DNA of 64,000 nt from assembly GCF_020404765.1 (NCBI RefSeq), contig NZ_JAIVEM010000027.1, forward strand, positions 186,001 to 250,000. Direction: 5' to 3'. Origin of the DNA: Paenibacillus sp. BJ-4. Its GTDB lineage: Bacteria; Bacillota; Bacilli; Paenibacillales; Paenibacillaceae. The notes under the pieces are model-generated. The model was not told the DNA's origin. It worked only from the letters and a program-made list of their open reading frames with translations, and ran no database searches. Shown in pieces: positions 16,386 to 25,502 of the stretch (position 1 is the first letter of the stretch; each line of letters begins with the position of its first letter). Position numbers and translations under genes: made by a program.

Positions 16386-17822
16386 CTAAGATCGCCCAGA
16401 TGACTCATGAGATGCGGTCGGAACGGCGGCTGCACAATAATAGGCCATATCGCCGGTGACCTTTTCCCCGATTCGTGGCAGGATGCCCGCGAACCTCCCG
16501 CCGATGACGAATACGCCTGTCAGCACGTAGCCATGATATAGCCCTTCTTCGGTCTGCACCTCTGCGCTCTGCATAGGCCAGAGCCGCTGATAAATCTTGG
16601 GCTGGCCTTCGTAATAAGCGGCAATATGTGCGGCCTCCTCCTGCTCAGGCGTTAGCGGAGCATCAGCATCATTAAGGTCGTTAGATGGGACAGCCTTCGC
16701 CCATTGTTCCGTCAGAGCTGGAACTTCCAGCTTATTTTCGGTATCGGCAGTCTCAATCAGATGCGTCCCTTTCCCCTCCCGGCCCCATATCCCTTTGGCC
16801 ACATAAGGCTCTTCATTTTGCATAAACACCGTTGGCTCAAAATACGTAGGTAGCAGGTAGGTTCGTATTACCTCCAGCTCCTGATCGTCAAACAAGCGAA
16901 AACCGCAGAACTCAGGTGTCTGGTCATTGCGCTCATACAGTGACCAGACGGTGGCGGTAAACCCCTTGCTTTGGGTAATAATATGCTGCGGCGGATTGAT
17001 TAATCCTATTTTACCGTCCGCTACCATATCCATTAGCGCCTGCCCCACCTCAAGTCCCGTATCCTCTTCCCGGTCATCAATCAGATATTCCAGCGGATAC
17101 AGGCGGTAGAGGATGTGTATGGGTTCTCCCCGGTGATACAATCCTTCACCCGGGATAATCTCCAGCTCTTCCAAGGGTGCATAAACCACTTCAAATCCAG
17201 CTTGTTCACACAAGCGCATGATATATTTCGTGTTGGTCTGATCCTCGATATGCCAGTCATAGCAAGCAAAATACACTTTTGTGCCTAATCCCCTGCTTCT
17301 ATAAAAATGTATCAAGTCAGTCATTGCACGCTGAATGGCTTCATCCATTCCAGATGACGGTCCCAATAGAGCAGTATCTTCCCGTGAACCTTCGGACTCA
17401 TTCAGTTTCTCCAGCAGCTTCCCTTCGAGATAGGCTACCTCGGGGATTCCAGTCGGGGTGTCCGTATTGTTCTCAATGCACTTGATACCCGCTTCCCCCA
17501 CAATCCAGTCCTGTCGGGTAATTCCATCCGGCGCGGCCTCTATGCGTGCAGCCCGCAGCAAACCCGGATGGATACCCAATCGTTCCACCAGGTACTCATC
17601 AGGCATATAGCGCTGAACGAAGTGCTGAACCTTGCGATAGATGTTATGTATCGCCTCAGATGCAGCCTGAAGCTCTGCCAGCTCGGTTTCCTGATACATC
17701 GTTAACGCGGGTACACAATAGGACTTGCCATACATGCGATGGTACGGAATCATACGGCTGATTTCGCCGCTAAAAAGCTCGTCATGATCATAGGGCAGTT
17801 GCCGAATGGTACGCATGCTCAT
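16386..17822 (-). CDS. glutathionylspermidine-synthase-like ATP-grasp amidoligase
   Basis: The 478-residue protein matches the C-terminal synthetase half of glutathionylspermidine synthase (YgiC/YjfC type), which forms an amide bond using ATP. Key stretches are CIENNTDTPTGIPEVAYLEG (nucleotide and metal site), YDWHIEDQTNTKY, VAKGIWGREGKGTHLIE (GREG loop), and FVIGGRFAGILPRIGEKVTG near the end. There is no amidase half. The ATG at 17822 has GGAGG five bases upstream and overlaps the end of the lipoprotein gene closely (the stop and the ribosome site coincide), indicating coupled translation. The lipoprotein tail rich in Ser and Gly is a plausible peptide substrate; the true substrate is unknown. 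Confidence 0.88.
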   Translation of the reverse strand: MSMRTIRQLPYDHDELFSGEISRMIPYHRMYGKSYCVPALTMYQETELAELQAASEAIHNIYRKVQHFVQRYMPDEYLVERLGIHPGLLRAARIEAAPDGITRQDWIVGEAGIKCIENNTDTPTGIPEVAYLEGKLLEKLNESEGSREDTALLGPSSGMDEAIQRAMTDLIHFYRSRGLGTKVYFACYDWHIEDQTNTKYIMRLCEQAGFEVVYAPLEELEIIPGEGLYHRGEPIHILYRLYPLEYLIDDREEDTGLEVGQALMDMVADGKIGLINPPQHIITQSKGFTATVWSLYERNDQTPEFCGFRLFDDQELEVIRTYLLPTYFEPTVFMQNEEPYVAKGIWGREGKGTHLIETADTENKLEVPALTEQWAKAVPSNDLNDADAPLTPEQEEAAHIAAYYEGQPKIYQRLWPMQSAEVQTEEGLYHGYVLTGVFVIGGRFAGILPRIGEKVTGDMAYYCAAAVPTASHESSGRS

Positions 17823-17823
17823 T

Positions 17824-18162
17824 TTAACCTCCAGAGAAAAAGCCGCTACGCGAGCCACTGCTGCCAAAGCCGCTGTGTGAGCCGGATGATGATGAGCTCT
17901 TGCGGTAAGAGCTTGAGGAAGAACGACTGCTACTATAGGAGGAGCCTCCACTATAATAGGTCGATCCGCCATAGTAGTACCCGCTGCTGCCTGAATCCCG
18001 ACACGCCGTTTGCTCCGATACAGGAAGCTCATCGCAGTCATAATACTCGTCGTCACCGCAGCCCGTCAGGGCGGCTGGCACAGCCAGCATCAGAGCAAAG
18101 GCCGCCATCCGTGTACGAGAGCCGGGCTTGGATTTGATTTTCTCCCAAGAGTGCTCCATCAC
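17824..18162 (-). CDS. Ser/Gly/Tyr-rich small lipoprotein in amidoligase cluster
   Basis: The 112-residue protein has a basic N-terminus, a hydrophobic signal and a lipobox ALTGC. Then comes an acidic GDDEYYDCDELPVSEQTACR with two further Cys, followed by about 55 residues of Ser, Gly and Tyr repeats (SGYYYGGSTYYSGG, SSSSSYRKSSSSSG) ending GFFSGG. This layout resembles YgiB/YjfM (DUF1190) lipoproteins that accompany YgiC/YjfC. The GTG at 18162 overlaps the preceding stop in GTGATG, with GGAGG seven bases upstream. The repetitive tail looks like a scaffold for modification by the next gene's product, which is inference. Confidence 0.8.
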   Translation of the reverse strand: MMEHSWEKIKSKPGSRTRMAAFALMLAVPAALTGCGDDEYYDCDELPVSEQTACRDSGSSGYYYGGSTYYSGGSSYSSSRSSSSSYRKSSSSSGSHSGFGSSGSRSGFFSGG

Positions 18163-18665
18163 AGATCGACCTCCTTCACAAACAGATGTACCTTTTTCAG
18201 TTGTGGGTCCAGCACTGAATAAACAAATTCATACGTTGTGCCACCCAGCACCGTATAGTGATCCAATAGACGATGGGCTAGCTCCAGCGTAAATACGGAG
18301 CCTTCCCGGTGCTCCATACTACGAAACGCAGGCTCATGCCATACCCAGTAAAGCATGCTGAACGTTGAGGCGTAGCCTCCATCACTTGCCAGTACGAGGT
18401 CCGTAATCGATGCGCCGTAAGGCTTCGCACGTTCCCCTGTAAATTCGGTCACATAGACGGAATGCTCTGTGTGATCCTCACTTTCATTGGAGATATGCGC
18501 CCATAGTTTGTCATGGAGACGCGTAGCGTCTACAAGCTTGCGCAGAAACAGCTCATCTCCCGATACGGATTCCCGTGTCAGGCTGCGCAGTTCCTTTTGT
18601 GTGTCTTCTGACCATTCCCGATACGTTAATGAATAATAAATGATGATTCCCTTCCCTTCCTGCAC
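18159..18665 (-). CDS. uncharacterised first gene of the amidoligase cluster
   Basis: The 168-residue soluble protein has no signal peptide or membrane helix. It begins with a beta-strand-like GKGIIIYYSLTYREW, has a central SVYVTEFTGERAKPYGASIT and ends LDPQLKKVHLFVKEVDL. I do not recognise the family; position matches that of YjfK/DUF2491-type or DUF4178-type partners in similar clusters, but the sequence does not clearly fit. The GTG start has AGGA seven bases upstream. It overlaps the lipoprotein gene by four bases, so it belongs to the same operon. Confidence 0.7.
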   Translation of the reverse strand: MQEGKGIIIYYSLTYREWSEDTQKELRSLTRESVSGDELFLRKLVDATRLHDKLWAHISNESEDHTEHSVYVTEFTGERAKPYGASITDLVLASDGGYASTFSMLYWVWHEPAFRSMEHREGSVFTLELAHRLLDHYTVLGGTTYEFVYSVLDPQLKKVHLFVKEVDL

Positions 18666-18766
18666 GCTTCTGTCCTGAGGGCTTGCTTCGAAATCAAAGC
18701 GCTTCTATCGTCAATCACTATACGAGATTCTACCTTGAAAAGGTTCAATTTGGAAAGAAAAATATG

Positions 18767-18799
18767 TAAAAAAGCCGCAATCCCACAGGACTACGGCTT
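18767..18799 (-). terminator. terminator of the VanY-type peptidase gene
   Basis: AAGCCG (18772-18777) pairs with CGGCTT (18794-18799), with TCC/GGA inside. On the minus strand six T follow the stem. Confidence 0.75.
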
Positions 18800-18811
18800 G
18801 GTTTTTGGCTG

Positions 18812-19717
18812 TTACAGCTTGATATTCTTCTCGTCGAAATATTCCTCCAGCGTCAACCCTTGCTTGGCTACATCCTCGGCAATGTCTTTTCCTACATAAC
18901 GGATATGCCAAGGCTCGTACACATAGCCAGTCACATCTTCCTTATTCTTCATATAACGAATAATAAATCCGTATTCCGGTGCATGCTTCTCCAGCCATTC
19001 TCCTTCTTTGGAAGCTCCGAAGGATTGCTCCAGCACATTGCCTACGCTCGGGCTGGATACATCAATCGCCAATCCCGTCTGATGCTCACTCGTACCCGGT
19101 ACGGCGCTGACCTGAGAGGCATATGCCTCTCCCTTAGTCTTTACGTTGTTGTTGAAAATAGAAACCTGGCGCTTATAGGAACGGTATCCCGATACTGCAC
19201 GCAGCTCTATGCCGTCCTTCTTGGCACCGTCGAACAATTTCTCCAGCGCCTCTGCCGCTTCCTTGCGCATATGCCGTTTCTCATGCGGCCCCTCGAAGGA
19301 AAAAGGCACCTGTGGCTCTACCAGATCGTCCGGAGCATAGCCCACAGGCAAGCTGCGCTTTTTGTTAACAACGACTGTGTCAGATGTCGCATTGGTAACA
19401 ATCGCGGTTCCGCCCTCTTCCTTAACCGTGGCTTGCAGCGCACTCTGGCTTCGCAGTGCCGTTTCAGAATCAACCTGTCCACTTTCTGTACCTGTGGAAG
19501 CTTGTCCTGTGCCAGCGCTGCTGTTGTCTACCTCCGGCTGAGTGGAAGGTTGTACATTTTCCTGTACCGTAGTAGATGACTTCAACGGCTCGCTTTCCTG
19601 TCCACCTGAGCCTCCCTGCTGACAAGCTGCCAGCAGGAGCCCCGGCAGGATCAGTCCTGGAATGAGCGCCTTGGTCCAGCGCTGTGGGGGGCGCGTCTGT
19701 TGCATATGTCGTTTCAT
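18812..19717 (-). CDS. M15B (VanY/LdcB-type) D,D- or L,D-carboxypeptidase lipoprotein
   Basis: The 301-residue exported protein has a lipobox LLLAAC near residue 32, a low-complexity Ser/Thr/Gln linker to about residue 115, and an M15 peptidase domain. Zinc and catalytic residues are visible in SEHQTGLAIDV (SxHxxGxAxD) and EPWHIRY (ExxH). The enzyme trims peptidoglycan stem peptides outside the membrane. GGAGG lies ten bases before the ATG. It is monocistronic with its own terminator. Whether it prefers D,D or L,D bonds cannot be told. Confidence 0.92.
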   Translation of the reverse strand: MKRHMQQTRPPQRWTKALIPGLILPGLLLAACQQGGSGGQESEPLKSSTTVQENVQPSTQPEVDNSSAGTGQASTGTESGQVDSETALRSQSALQATVKEEGGTAIVTNATSDTVVVNKKRSLPVGYAPDDLVEPQVPFSFEGPHEKRHMRKEAAEALEKLFDGAKKDGIELRAVSGYRSYKRQVSIFNNNVKTKGEAYASQVSAVPGTSEHQTGLAIDVSSPSVGNVLEQSFGASKEGEWLEKHAPEYGFIIRYMKNKEDVTGYVYEPWHIRYVGKDIAEDVAKQGLTLEEYFDEKNIKL

Positions 19718-19867
19718 GCTGGTCTCTCCTCCAATATCGCAATTAATGCATAATTTGCTATCACTTTCCGTTCCCCTATTGTAACTGAACTTTCGACACT
19801 CTTCGAAGCCGTTATCCAGTTCGATGCAGGTGAATAGGCCCGAAAAAAGAAGTATACACCCGAATTG

Positions 19868-20581
19868 TTACGGAGTATGACGTTTTTGCGGGATTGCGGC
19901 CCGAGCGCGCTCTGCTACACGCTCACGTATGAGCTTTAATGCCTCTTCCGCGCGGGGTAATCCCGGCAGCAAAGCCGTAATATCCGCTTCATTCTTTGAA
20001 GCAAGCTTTTGCGGCAGACGAATCTCAATCGTATGAAAGCCCGCACCAGGGCGATGCAATGCTCCCTCGGCGGCAGATTCAGCAATCCATTCACTAATCG
20101 CCGCCGATCCGTTGCGTCCGCCCTCTGACCGCGAGGTCGGCTCAAGTGCAGGGGATGTCCCTCGCACATGGGACAGCTCTCCGGCCCAAGCGCTGAATAC
20201 GTACTCCAGCAGCTCTTCCCGCGTCATTCCGATCAGCTCCAGACAGAAGTGTGGCTCGCTTTTCAGTCCAGCCTGCAGAGCTTTCTTCACATCGTCGGCT
20301 GTACCCATGCCATCCTTCAGGCTGAAAGCGACTGTTTCAGCAGCTGCCTGCACGACATCCTCCAGTGAGAGACAGCTCTCCCCCTGCAAGAAACGGTATA
20401 TGTCCCAAGGCTCCGCTTTGAGCTGCTCCAGCCATGCCGTTCGCTGTTCCGGGTTTAGTACAGGTACAGAACCCGTCCAACGAGCAGCTATAGCCGCCGA
20501 TCTGCCTTCCGTCCCGTCGACGTCTATTTCTACCACCCATTGACCGTCAGCTACGTTCAGCTTCACTTGCGGCCTTGTCAT
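19868..20581 (-). CDS. uncharacterised protein downstream of SNF2 helicase
   Basis: The 237-residue protein starts MTRPQVKLNVADGQWVVEID, a beta-rich region, followed by helices; there is a Gly/Ser/Glu linker near residue 150 and a basic tail. No family is recognised. The ATG at 20581 is chosen over the one at 20590 because AAAGGA lies eight bases upstream of it. It starts 33 bases after the helicase stop, so it is very likely co-transcribed and may act with the helicase. In Bacillus the helicase partner is a SWIM zinc-finger protein; no CxC motif is visible here. Confidence 0.75.
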   Translation of the reverse strand: MTRPQVKLNVADGQWVVEIDVDGTEGRSAAIAARWTGSVPVLNPEQRTAWLEQLKAEPWDIYRFLQGESCLSLEDVVQAAAETVAFSLKDGMGTADDVKKALQAGLKSEPHFCLELIGMTREELLEYVFSAWAGELSHVRGTSPALEPTSRSEGGRNGSAAISEWIAESAAEGALHRPGAGFHTIEIRLPQKLASKNEADITALLPGLPRAEEALKLIRERVAERARAAIPQKRHTP

Positions 20582-20614
20582 TGCCTTCATCCTTTCTTTA
20601 CTTACTTTCTTTTC

Positions 20615-23600
20615 CTAATCAATCCATACATCATTTTGCAGCGCAATCAGACCGCGCAGTTCATCGTCAGACATTTCGGTCAACCAGTGTTCACCAGAGC
20701 CGACAACCTGCTCGGAAAGCGCCCTTTTGCTCTCGATCAATTCGTCAATCCGTTCCTCCAGCGTGCCTTGGCAAATCAGCTTATGCACCTGCACATTGCG
20801 GCTTTGGCCGATACGGAATACCCGGTCTGTCGCCTGATTTTCTACCGCGGGATTCCACCAGCGGTCATAGTGAATGACATGGCTGGCACGCGTCAAATTC
20901 AGACCTACGCCACCTGCACGCAGGGAAAGTACAAATATATCCGGTCCTTCTCCCTTTTGAAAGTTGTGAACAATCTCGTCCCGTCTGGTTTTTGCCAGTC
21001 CTCCATGCAGAAAATACGGCTCTTCGCCAAAGATTCTGGCCAAACGCGATACCAACAATTCGCCCATCGACACATACTGGGTGAAGATCAGCGCCGATTC
21101 GCCATTTTCGCGAATGGTTTCCACCAATTCCAGCAATCGCTCCATTTTGCCCGAGTTTTCGTTTTTACCGGTCTCAGCCCGTCCCGGAATGATCAGACCC
21201 GGATGGTCACAAATTTGCTTCAGCTTGGTCAGCGAAGACAGAACAAGCCCTTTGCGGGCTATGCCGATCTGTCCATCCAGCGTTCCCATCAATTGATCTA
21301 CTACGCTGCGATATAAACCGGCCTGCTCCGGTGTCAGCACACAATAGGATTTTAACTCCAACTTCTCCGGCAGATCCTTACGTATATCCGGATCGCTTTT
21401 GAGTCTGCGCAGCATGAACGGAGAGACGAGACGATGCAGCTCACGCAACGCGGACCCGCGTTCCTCCCCCGTAGTACTGTACCGCTGACGAAACGAAGAC
21501 GCTGTACCGAGATAGCCTGGATTCAGGAATTGGAAAATAGACCACAGCTCGCTTAACCGATTCTCCACCGGAGTACCCGTCATGGCAATCCGGTGCGGTG
21601 CAGACAGCTTCATGACACTTTGCGCCTGCTTGGTTCGTGCATTTTTTATATATTGCGCCTCATCCAGTACGATCGAGGACCAATAGACCGCAGATAAATC
21701 ACTGCCATCCCGGCCCGCCAGATGATAGGTGGTGAGGACGATATCATACTCGCGTACACTTTCTTGAAACGACTCTCCGTGGAGTCGCTGGTTACCATGA
21801 TGAATATACAGCGACAAATCCGGTGAAAACCGCTTCAGCTCCCGCTGCCAGTTGCCGAGCAGGGACGTCGGACAGATGATCAACGCCGGGCGCTGATCCG
21901 CAGCACCAATTCCCCCATCGAGCAGGCAGGTGATGACCTGAATCGTCTTACCAAGCCCCATATCGTCGGCCAGGCAGACGCCAAATCCCAAACCGCGCAT
22001 TGCAGCCAGCCATTGAAAGCCGCGCTCCTGATAAGGCCGCAATGCGCCGTGCAACGTCTCCGGCACAGGTCGCGGCTCCACGGAACGGAGCACGCCGCCC
22101 TCAGCCAAAGACGCGAGCAAGCCGACGGATTCCGCGCCGAATATGGACAGGCCTTTCCATGAGGCTTCGCCTGCGCCTTCATTTTCCGCAGCCAGATGCA
22201 TCCATTCGGACAAGGTCATTTCGCCGTCTTCCCCGCGCTTGATAAAGCGCAGCACCTGACGGATTTCCTTGGGATCGACCTCGATCCATTCCCCTCCGAG
22301 ACGTACATACGGCAAATTGGCCGCAACGATGCTTTCCAATTCCTCCATCGTCAGGGTCGTATTGCCCAGCACAGCCTCGGCATCAAAGGAAATCATGCGG
22401 TTAATGCCGACCGACGACGTATCGGTGATCACACCATCCGGCTTTGCGCCCCGCTCCGTTGAACGCATTTTGAGTCGCAAGCCTGCACGCCTCCGGCCCT
22501 CCCGGCTCCACCGTGAAGGCATTTGCACCGTGATGCCGTTCTTTTGCAGAGCAGGTACAGCCTCCGTCAGAAAGTGGAAGAACATCTCCGGCTCCAGTAT
22601 AAGCCCCTCGGGATAAGGACGATTCAACGCTTCCTGCAATATAGGTGCCGCATCAGCCGCCTGTCCGAGCCGCGTCAACAGCTGTGCCTGCACTTGGCGA
22701 TATACGATTCCGCCGCGAATCAGATCACGTTCAGGATGCGCCCACAGCGTCAGAGCAGGCAGTCGCAATCCCGGCTCTGCATCGCTTTCCACCCAAAAGG
22801 TGATGCGCCATTCCTTCACATTCTCCTCCAGGGCAGGCTCCAAACGAAGGCACAAACGCAGCTGCCCTTCGATCGGTTCCTGCTCCTCCCGCTCCGTGAC
22901 AGGCATCGCGCTTCCCTCGAGAGAGGCCGCTTGAAGAACCAGCTCCTCCATCTCGGCGGGTGTTCCCTGAATCGCAACCTGACGTGAACCTGTCAGCAGA
23001 CTGTTCCACCACAGCTCCGCCAGCGGCGATCCTCCGCGCCGATATTCTGCGCGATATCTACCCAGCTCACGGTCCGAGGCAGCCAGCACCGCGGTCGTTT
23101 CTGCATGGACGACCGCGCGCAGAAAGGAATATAGCACGATGCCAGCTGCATCCTCTCGTGTTTCCGGCTCCTTGCCCGCGAAGACAGCGGGAGCTGCCAT
23201 ACAGACAGCTGGCATCGCAGCAGCCAGCTCATGAAAGCGGCGAATATCCTCCTCCTGGCGCAGCCGCGGAATCCACACCCCAACAGCCGCCTCGGGGCCG
23301 CGACGGCGCGGTCCGGAGGGACGCGCCTCTGTAAGCGAAGGCACGATTTCGCCCCGCTGCATCAGCTCCAACGCAAAATAGGCGGCCTTTTGCCAATATT
23401 GCATTTCCTCGCCCAGTGTAATGCCCGACGCGACGCAGCCCTTCTCGTCCATGCGAGTCAGCAGAGCCATCGTCTCGCGCGGTTCGAGCGCCAAGCCCTC
23501 CAGCGTGCGCCCCAGCATGGAACGTCTTTTTCCACCTCTGCCTGCGGTCTCCACACGAGCAGTGTTCGGTATCCGTACCTCGGCAAGACGCAACGCAGCC

Positions 23601-23740
23601 TGCCGAAACGGCCGAAGGTCTCCCTTCAGCGTCAGCCTGCGGATTACACTGCTCCACGCATCTATACGTGGTTCTGACGTCTCACCAGAAAAGCAAAAAA
23701 ACACATCTCCGAGCCATATTCCATAAAGCGGTTGATTCAT
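20615..23740 (-). CDS. SNF2/RapA-type DEAD/DEAH helicase
   Basis: The 1041-residue protein has a long N-terminal part (about residues 1-560) typical of the YwqA-type group, then a SNF2 motor: LADDMGLGKTIQVITCLLDG (motif I), VLDEAQYIKN (motif II, DEAQ), MTGTPVENRLSELWSIF (motif III), LSLRAGGVGLNLTRA (motif V) and ENQATDRVFRIGQ (motif VI). Such ATPases move along duplex DNA and remodel protein-DNA complexes; the bacterial role is poorly known. GGGAG lies six bases before the ATG. It is first in an operon with an uncharacterised gene. Confidence 0.93.
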   Translation of the reverse strand: MNQPLYGIWLGDVFFCFSGETSEPRIDAWSSVIRRLTLKGDLRPFRQAALRLAEVRIPNTARVETAGRGGKRRSMLGRTLEGLALEPRETMALLTRMDEKGCVASGITLGEEMQYWQKAAYFALELMQRGEIVPSLTEARPSGPRRRGPEAAVGVWIPRLRQEEDIRRFHELAAAMPAVCMAAPAVFAGKEPETREDAAGIVLYSFLRAVVHAETTAVLAASDRELGRYRAEYRRGGSPLAELWWNSLLTGSRQVAIQGTPAEMEELVLQAASLEGSAMPVTEREEQEPIEGQLRLCLRLEPALEENVKEWRITFWVESDAEPGLRLPALTLWAHPERDLIRGGIVYRQVQAQLLTRLGQAADAAPILQEALNRPYPEGLILEPEMFFHFLTEAVPALQKNGITVQMPSRWSREGRRRAGLRLKMRSTERGAKPDGVITDTSSVGINRMISFDAEAVLGNTTLTMEELESIVAANLPYVRLGGEWIEVDPKEIRQVLRFIKRGEDGEMTLSEWMHLAAENEGAGEASWKGLSIFGAESVGLLASLAEGGVLRSVEPRPVPETLHGALRPYQERGFQWLAAMRGLGFGVCLADDMGLGKTIQVITCLLDGGIGAADQRPALIICPTSLLGNWQRELKRFSPDLSLYIHHGNQRLHGESFQESVREYDIVLTTYHLAGRDGSDLSAVYWSSIVLDEAQYIKNARTKQAQSVMKLSAPHRIAMTGTPVENRLSELWSIFQFLNPGYLGTASSFRQRYSTTGEERGSALRELHRLVSPFMLRRLKSDPDIRKDLPEKLELKSYCVLTPEQAGLYRSVVDQLMGTLDGQIGIARKGLVLSSLTKLKQICDHPGLIIPGRAETGKNENSGKMERLLELVETIRENGESALIFTQYVSMGELLVSRLARIFGEEPYFLHGGLAKTRRDEIVHNFQKGEGPDIFVLSLRAGGVGLNLTRASHVIHYDRWWNPAVENQATDRVFRIGQSRNVQVHKLICQGTLEERIDELIESKRALSEQVVGSGEHWLTEMSDDELRGLIALQNDVWID

Positions 23741-23881
23741 ATCTGTCTCCCGTCCAGCCTTTTGAATTATTACTCTTCATCATATACGAAAATCGGCTCT
23801 TTTCAAAACTTTATCGAAAAAAATAAATATGAGCTGCCATCAGTTCATAGCCATAAATATTCATGTGATGAACTATAAAAA

Positions 23882-23910
23882 AGAGGCTTGATCTATAAAA
23901 TCAAGTCTCT
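23882..23910 (-). terminator. terminator overlapping the WYL regulator stop codon
   Basis: AGAGGCTTGAT (23882-23892) pairs with ATCAAGTCTCT (23900-23910), with T-runs on both outer sides. The right arm contains the stop codon of the WYL gene. Confidence 0.75.
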
Positions 23911-24854
23911 TTTCTTTCGTCATCCGCTTCATCATCCTTCAGATAAGGATTGAGGCTGTCTTGCAGCAGTTGCTTGACCCGCATCCGCAGCTCTTTCGGA
24001 TATATGACCTCGGCCTCCGGCCCGTATTTCAACAGAATTCTGGATACATATGTAAACTCTTCGGCCGGAATAAGTCCCTGCCATTCCTGGCCCTGCTTTT
24101 CCTGATGAGAAACATTTTGGAAAATGGGATCTGATTCCGCCAGCCGAGCACCAAATGGTGTAAATCTTATTTTTGCCGAAATTCCTTTACGGCAATCCTC
24201 CGAAGCCAACCATTCCTGAAGTGTGGGAAGGCCAGATAAGGTGTCTTCCAGTATAGTCATTGTAACCACGCGGTCTGAGCGGTACAAAATGATCCGATCT
24301 CTGCTATGCGCAGGCATGTACCAATATCCATGATCAAAATAGAGTCCAACCGGAAATACCTCAGTCCACTTGTCCCCAGTCGCAGAGCGGTAAAGCATGT
24401 TCACCCGGCGCCTATTCATCGCAGCCTCCAAAATAAGCGAGGTATGGGGTGAATCTGCGTGAGTGGGCAGCATGCGAAACGAGATATGATTCTTTAATTG
24501 ATCGATGCTATCCCGCACATCCTGTGGGAGCTCGGCATAATAATGCTCGGACAGATGCTCTCGAACCGATCCAAAAGGGACATCTGGAATGTTTTCCAAC
24601 AGTTGCAGCATGAGAAAAAGACCAAAAGCCTCATCGCGAGCAAGATGAAGCGGAGGAAGAAGTCGATTGGGAAGTGCCCGATAGCCGCCATGAGGCCCGG
24701 TTTCGGTATAAAGGGGTAACCCGGTCTGCTGTAAATAGTCGAGATCTCTTTGAATTGTTCTAACGGAGACGCCAAAACGCTCGGCCAGCTCACGTGCCGT
24801 ATATTTTTTTCGGGAATCCAGTATTCTCATAAGAGCGATTCTGCGTTCGTTCAT
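23901..24854 (-). CDS. DeoR-HTH/WYL-domain transcriptional regulator
   Basis: The 317-residue YafY-type protein has an N-terminal winged helix (YTARELAERFGVSVRTIQRD), a middle region, and a WYL domain around residues 130-215 with RRRVNMLYRSATGDKWTEVF and PVGLYFDHGYWYMPAH; the classical W-Y-L is replaced by near equivalents. WYL proteins bind ligands or single-stranded nucleic acid and act as repressors or activators. The ATG at 24854 has AAAAGGAG six bases upstream. It is divergent from a reductase gene, and the gap contains an ACGACA-N5-TGTCGT palindrome as likely operator. Confidence 0.9.
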   Translation of the reverse strand: MNERRIALMRILDSRKKYTARELAERFGVSVRTIQRDLDYLQQTGLPLYTETGPHGGYRALPNRLLPPLHLARDEAFGLFLMLQLLENIPDVPFGSVREHLSEHYYAELPQDVRDSIDQLKNHISFRMLPTHADSPHTSLILEAAMNRRRVNMLYRSATGDKWTEVFPVGLYFDHGYWYMPAHSRDRIILYRSDRVVTMTILEDTLSGLPTLQEWLASEDCRKGISAKIRFTPFGARLAESDPIFQNVSHQEKQGQEWQGLIPAEEFTYVSRILLKYGPEAEVIYPKELRMRVKQLLQDSLNPYLKDDEADDERKET

Positions 24855-24905
24855 AAAATACTCCTTTTGACCGTTCAAAAGATAAATTCAAATGATAAAT
24901 TAACT

Positions 24906-24922
24906 ACGACAAGATGTGTCGT
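24906..24922. promoter_or_regulatory. likely WYL-regulator operator
   Basis: ACGACA (24906-24911) and TGTCGT (24917-24922) are perfect inverted arms around five bases, centred between the divergent WYL regulator and the RibD-like reductase. Confidence 0.6.
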
Positions 24923-24962
24923 AAATATATTGTAACATAGACGATAGAAAGGAGCGATGAAG

Positions 24963-25502
24963 ATGAATGTAATCAAATCAAACGAGGTTGTATTGTATAT
25001 TGCCATGAGTCTTGACGGGTATATTGCATTGCCGGATGGATCGGTGGACTGGCTGCATGATGTCAAAGGGGATGGTGGGGACAACGGTTATGCCGACTTT
25101 TATGACACCGTAGGCACGGTGCTGATGGGCAGGCTGACATACGAGGAGGTATTGAAGCTCTCCGAAGATTTCCCTTATGCTCGTAAGCCATGTTACGTAC
25201 TCACCCGGTCATTAACGGAGCATCAGCAAGCACCGCATGTTACGTTCACGGACGAGGCTCTGACTGAGCTTGTCCCGCGTCTGCAAGAACAATCAGAAGG
25301 AGCTGTATGGCTGGTGGGTGGAGGCCAGCTAGTTCAAGCCTTTATGCGGGAGGGGCTACTGGAGAAGGCAATTATTGCGATCATTCCTAAAGTACTCGGG
25401 CAAGGAATACCGCTATTTCCAGAAGGCACGCTGCCAAGTACGTTTGAACCCAAAGAAATAGAGCGCCGCGGGGATATCGTTTTGCTTCATTATGATATAT
25501 AA
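24963..25502 (+). CDS. dihydrofolate-reductase-like (RibD C-terminal) protein
   Basis: The 179-residue protein has the DHFR/RibD-C fold: VVLYIAMSLDGYIALPDGSVDWL at the start (shown here as SLDGYIA motif), VLMGRLTYEE, the nucleotide-binding VWLVGGGQLV, and ELIIAIIP-like AIIAIIPKVLGQGIPLFPEG. Bacillus YwjB-type relatives are NADPH-dependent reductases of unknown substrate. ATG 24963 is preferred to 24957 because AAAGGAG is eight bases upstream. The divergent WYL gene is its probable regulator. Confidence 0.88.
   Translation: MNVIKSNEVVLYIAMSLDGYIALPDGSVDWLHDVKGDGGDNGYADFYDTVGTVLMGRLTYEEVLKLSEDFPYARKPCYVLTRSLTEHQQAPHVTFTDEALTELVPRLQEQSEGAVWLVGGGQLVQAFMREGLLEKAIIAIIPKVLGQGIPLFPEGTLPSTFEPKEIERRGDIVLLHYDI

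Noticed and set aside
18860-19579. Plus-strand frame opposite the VanY-type peptidase gene
   Set aside because: Antisense shadow; no start signal.
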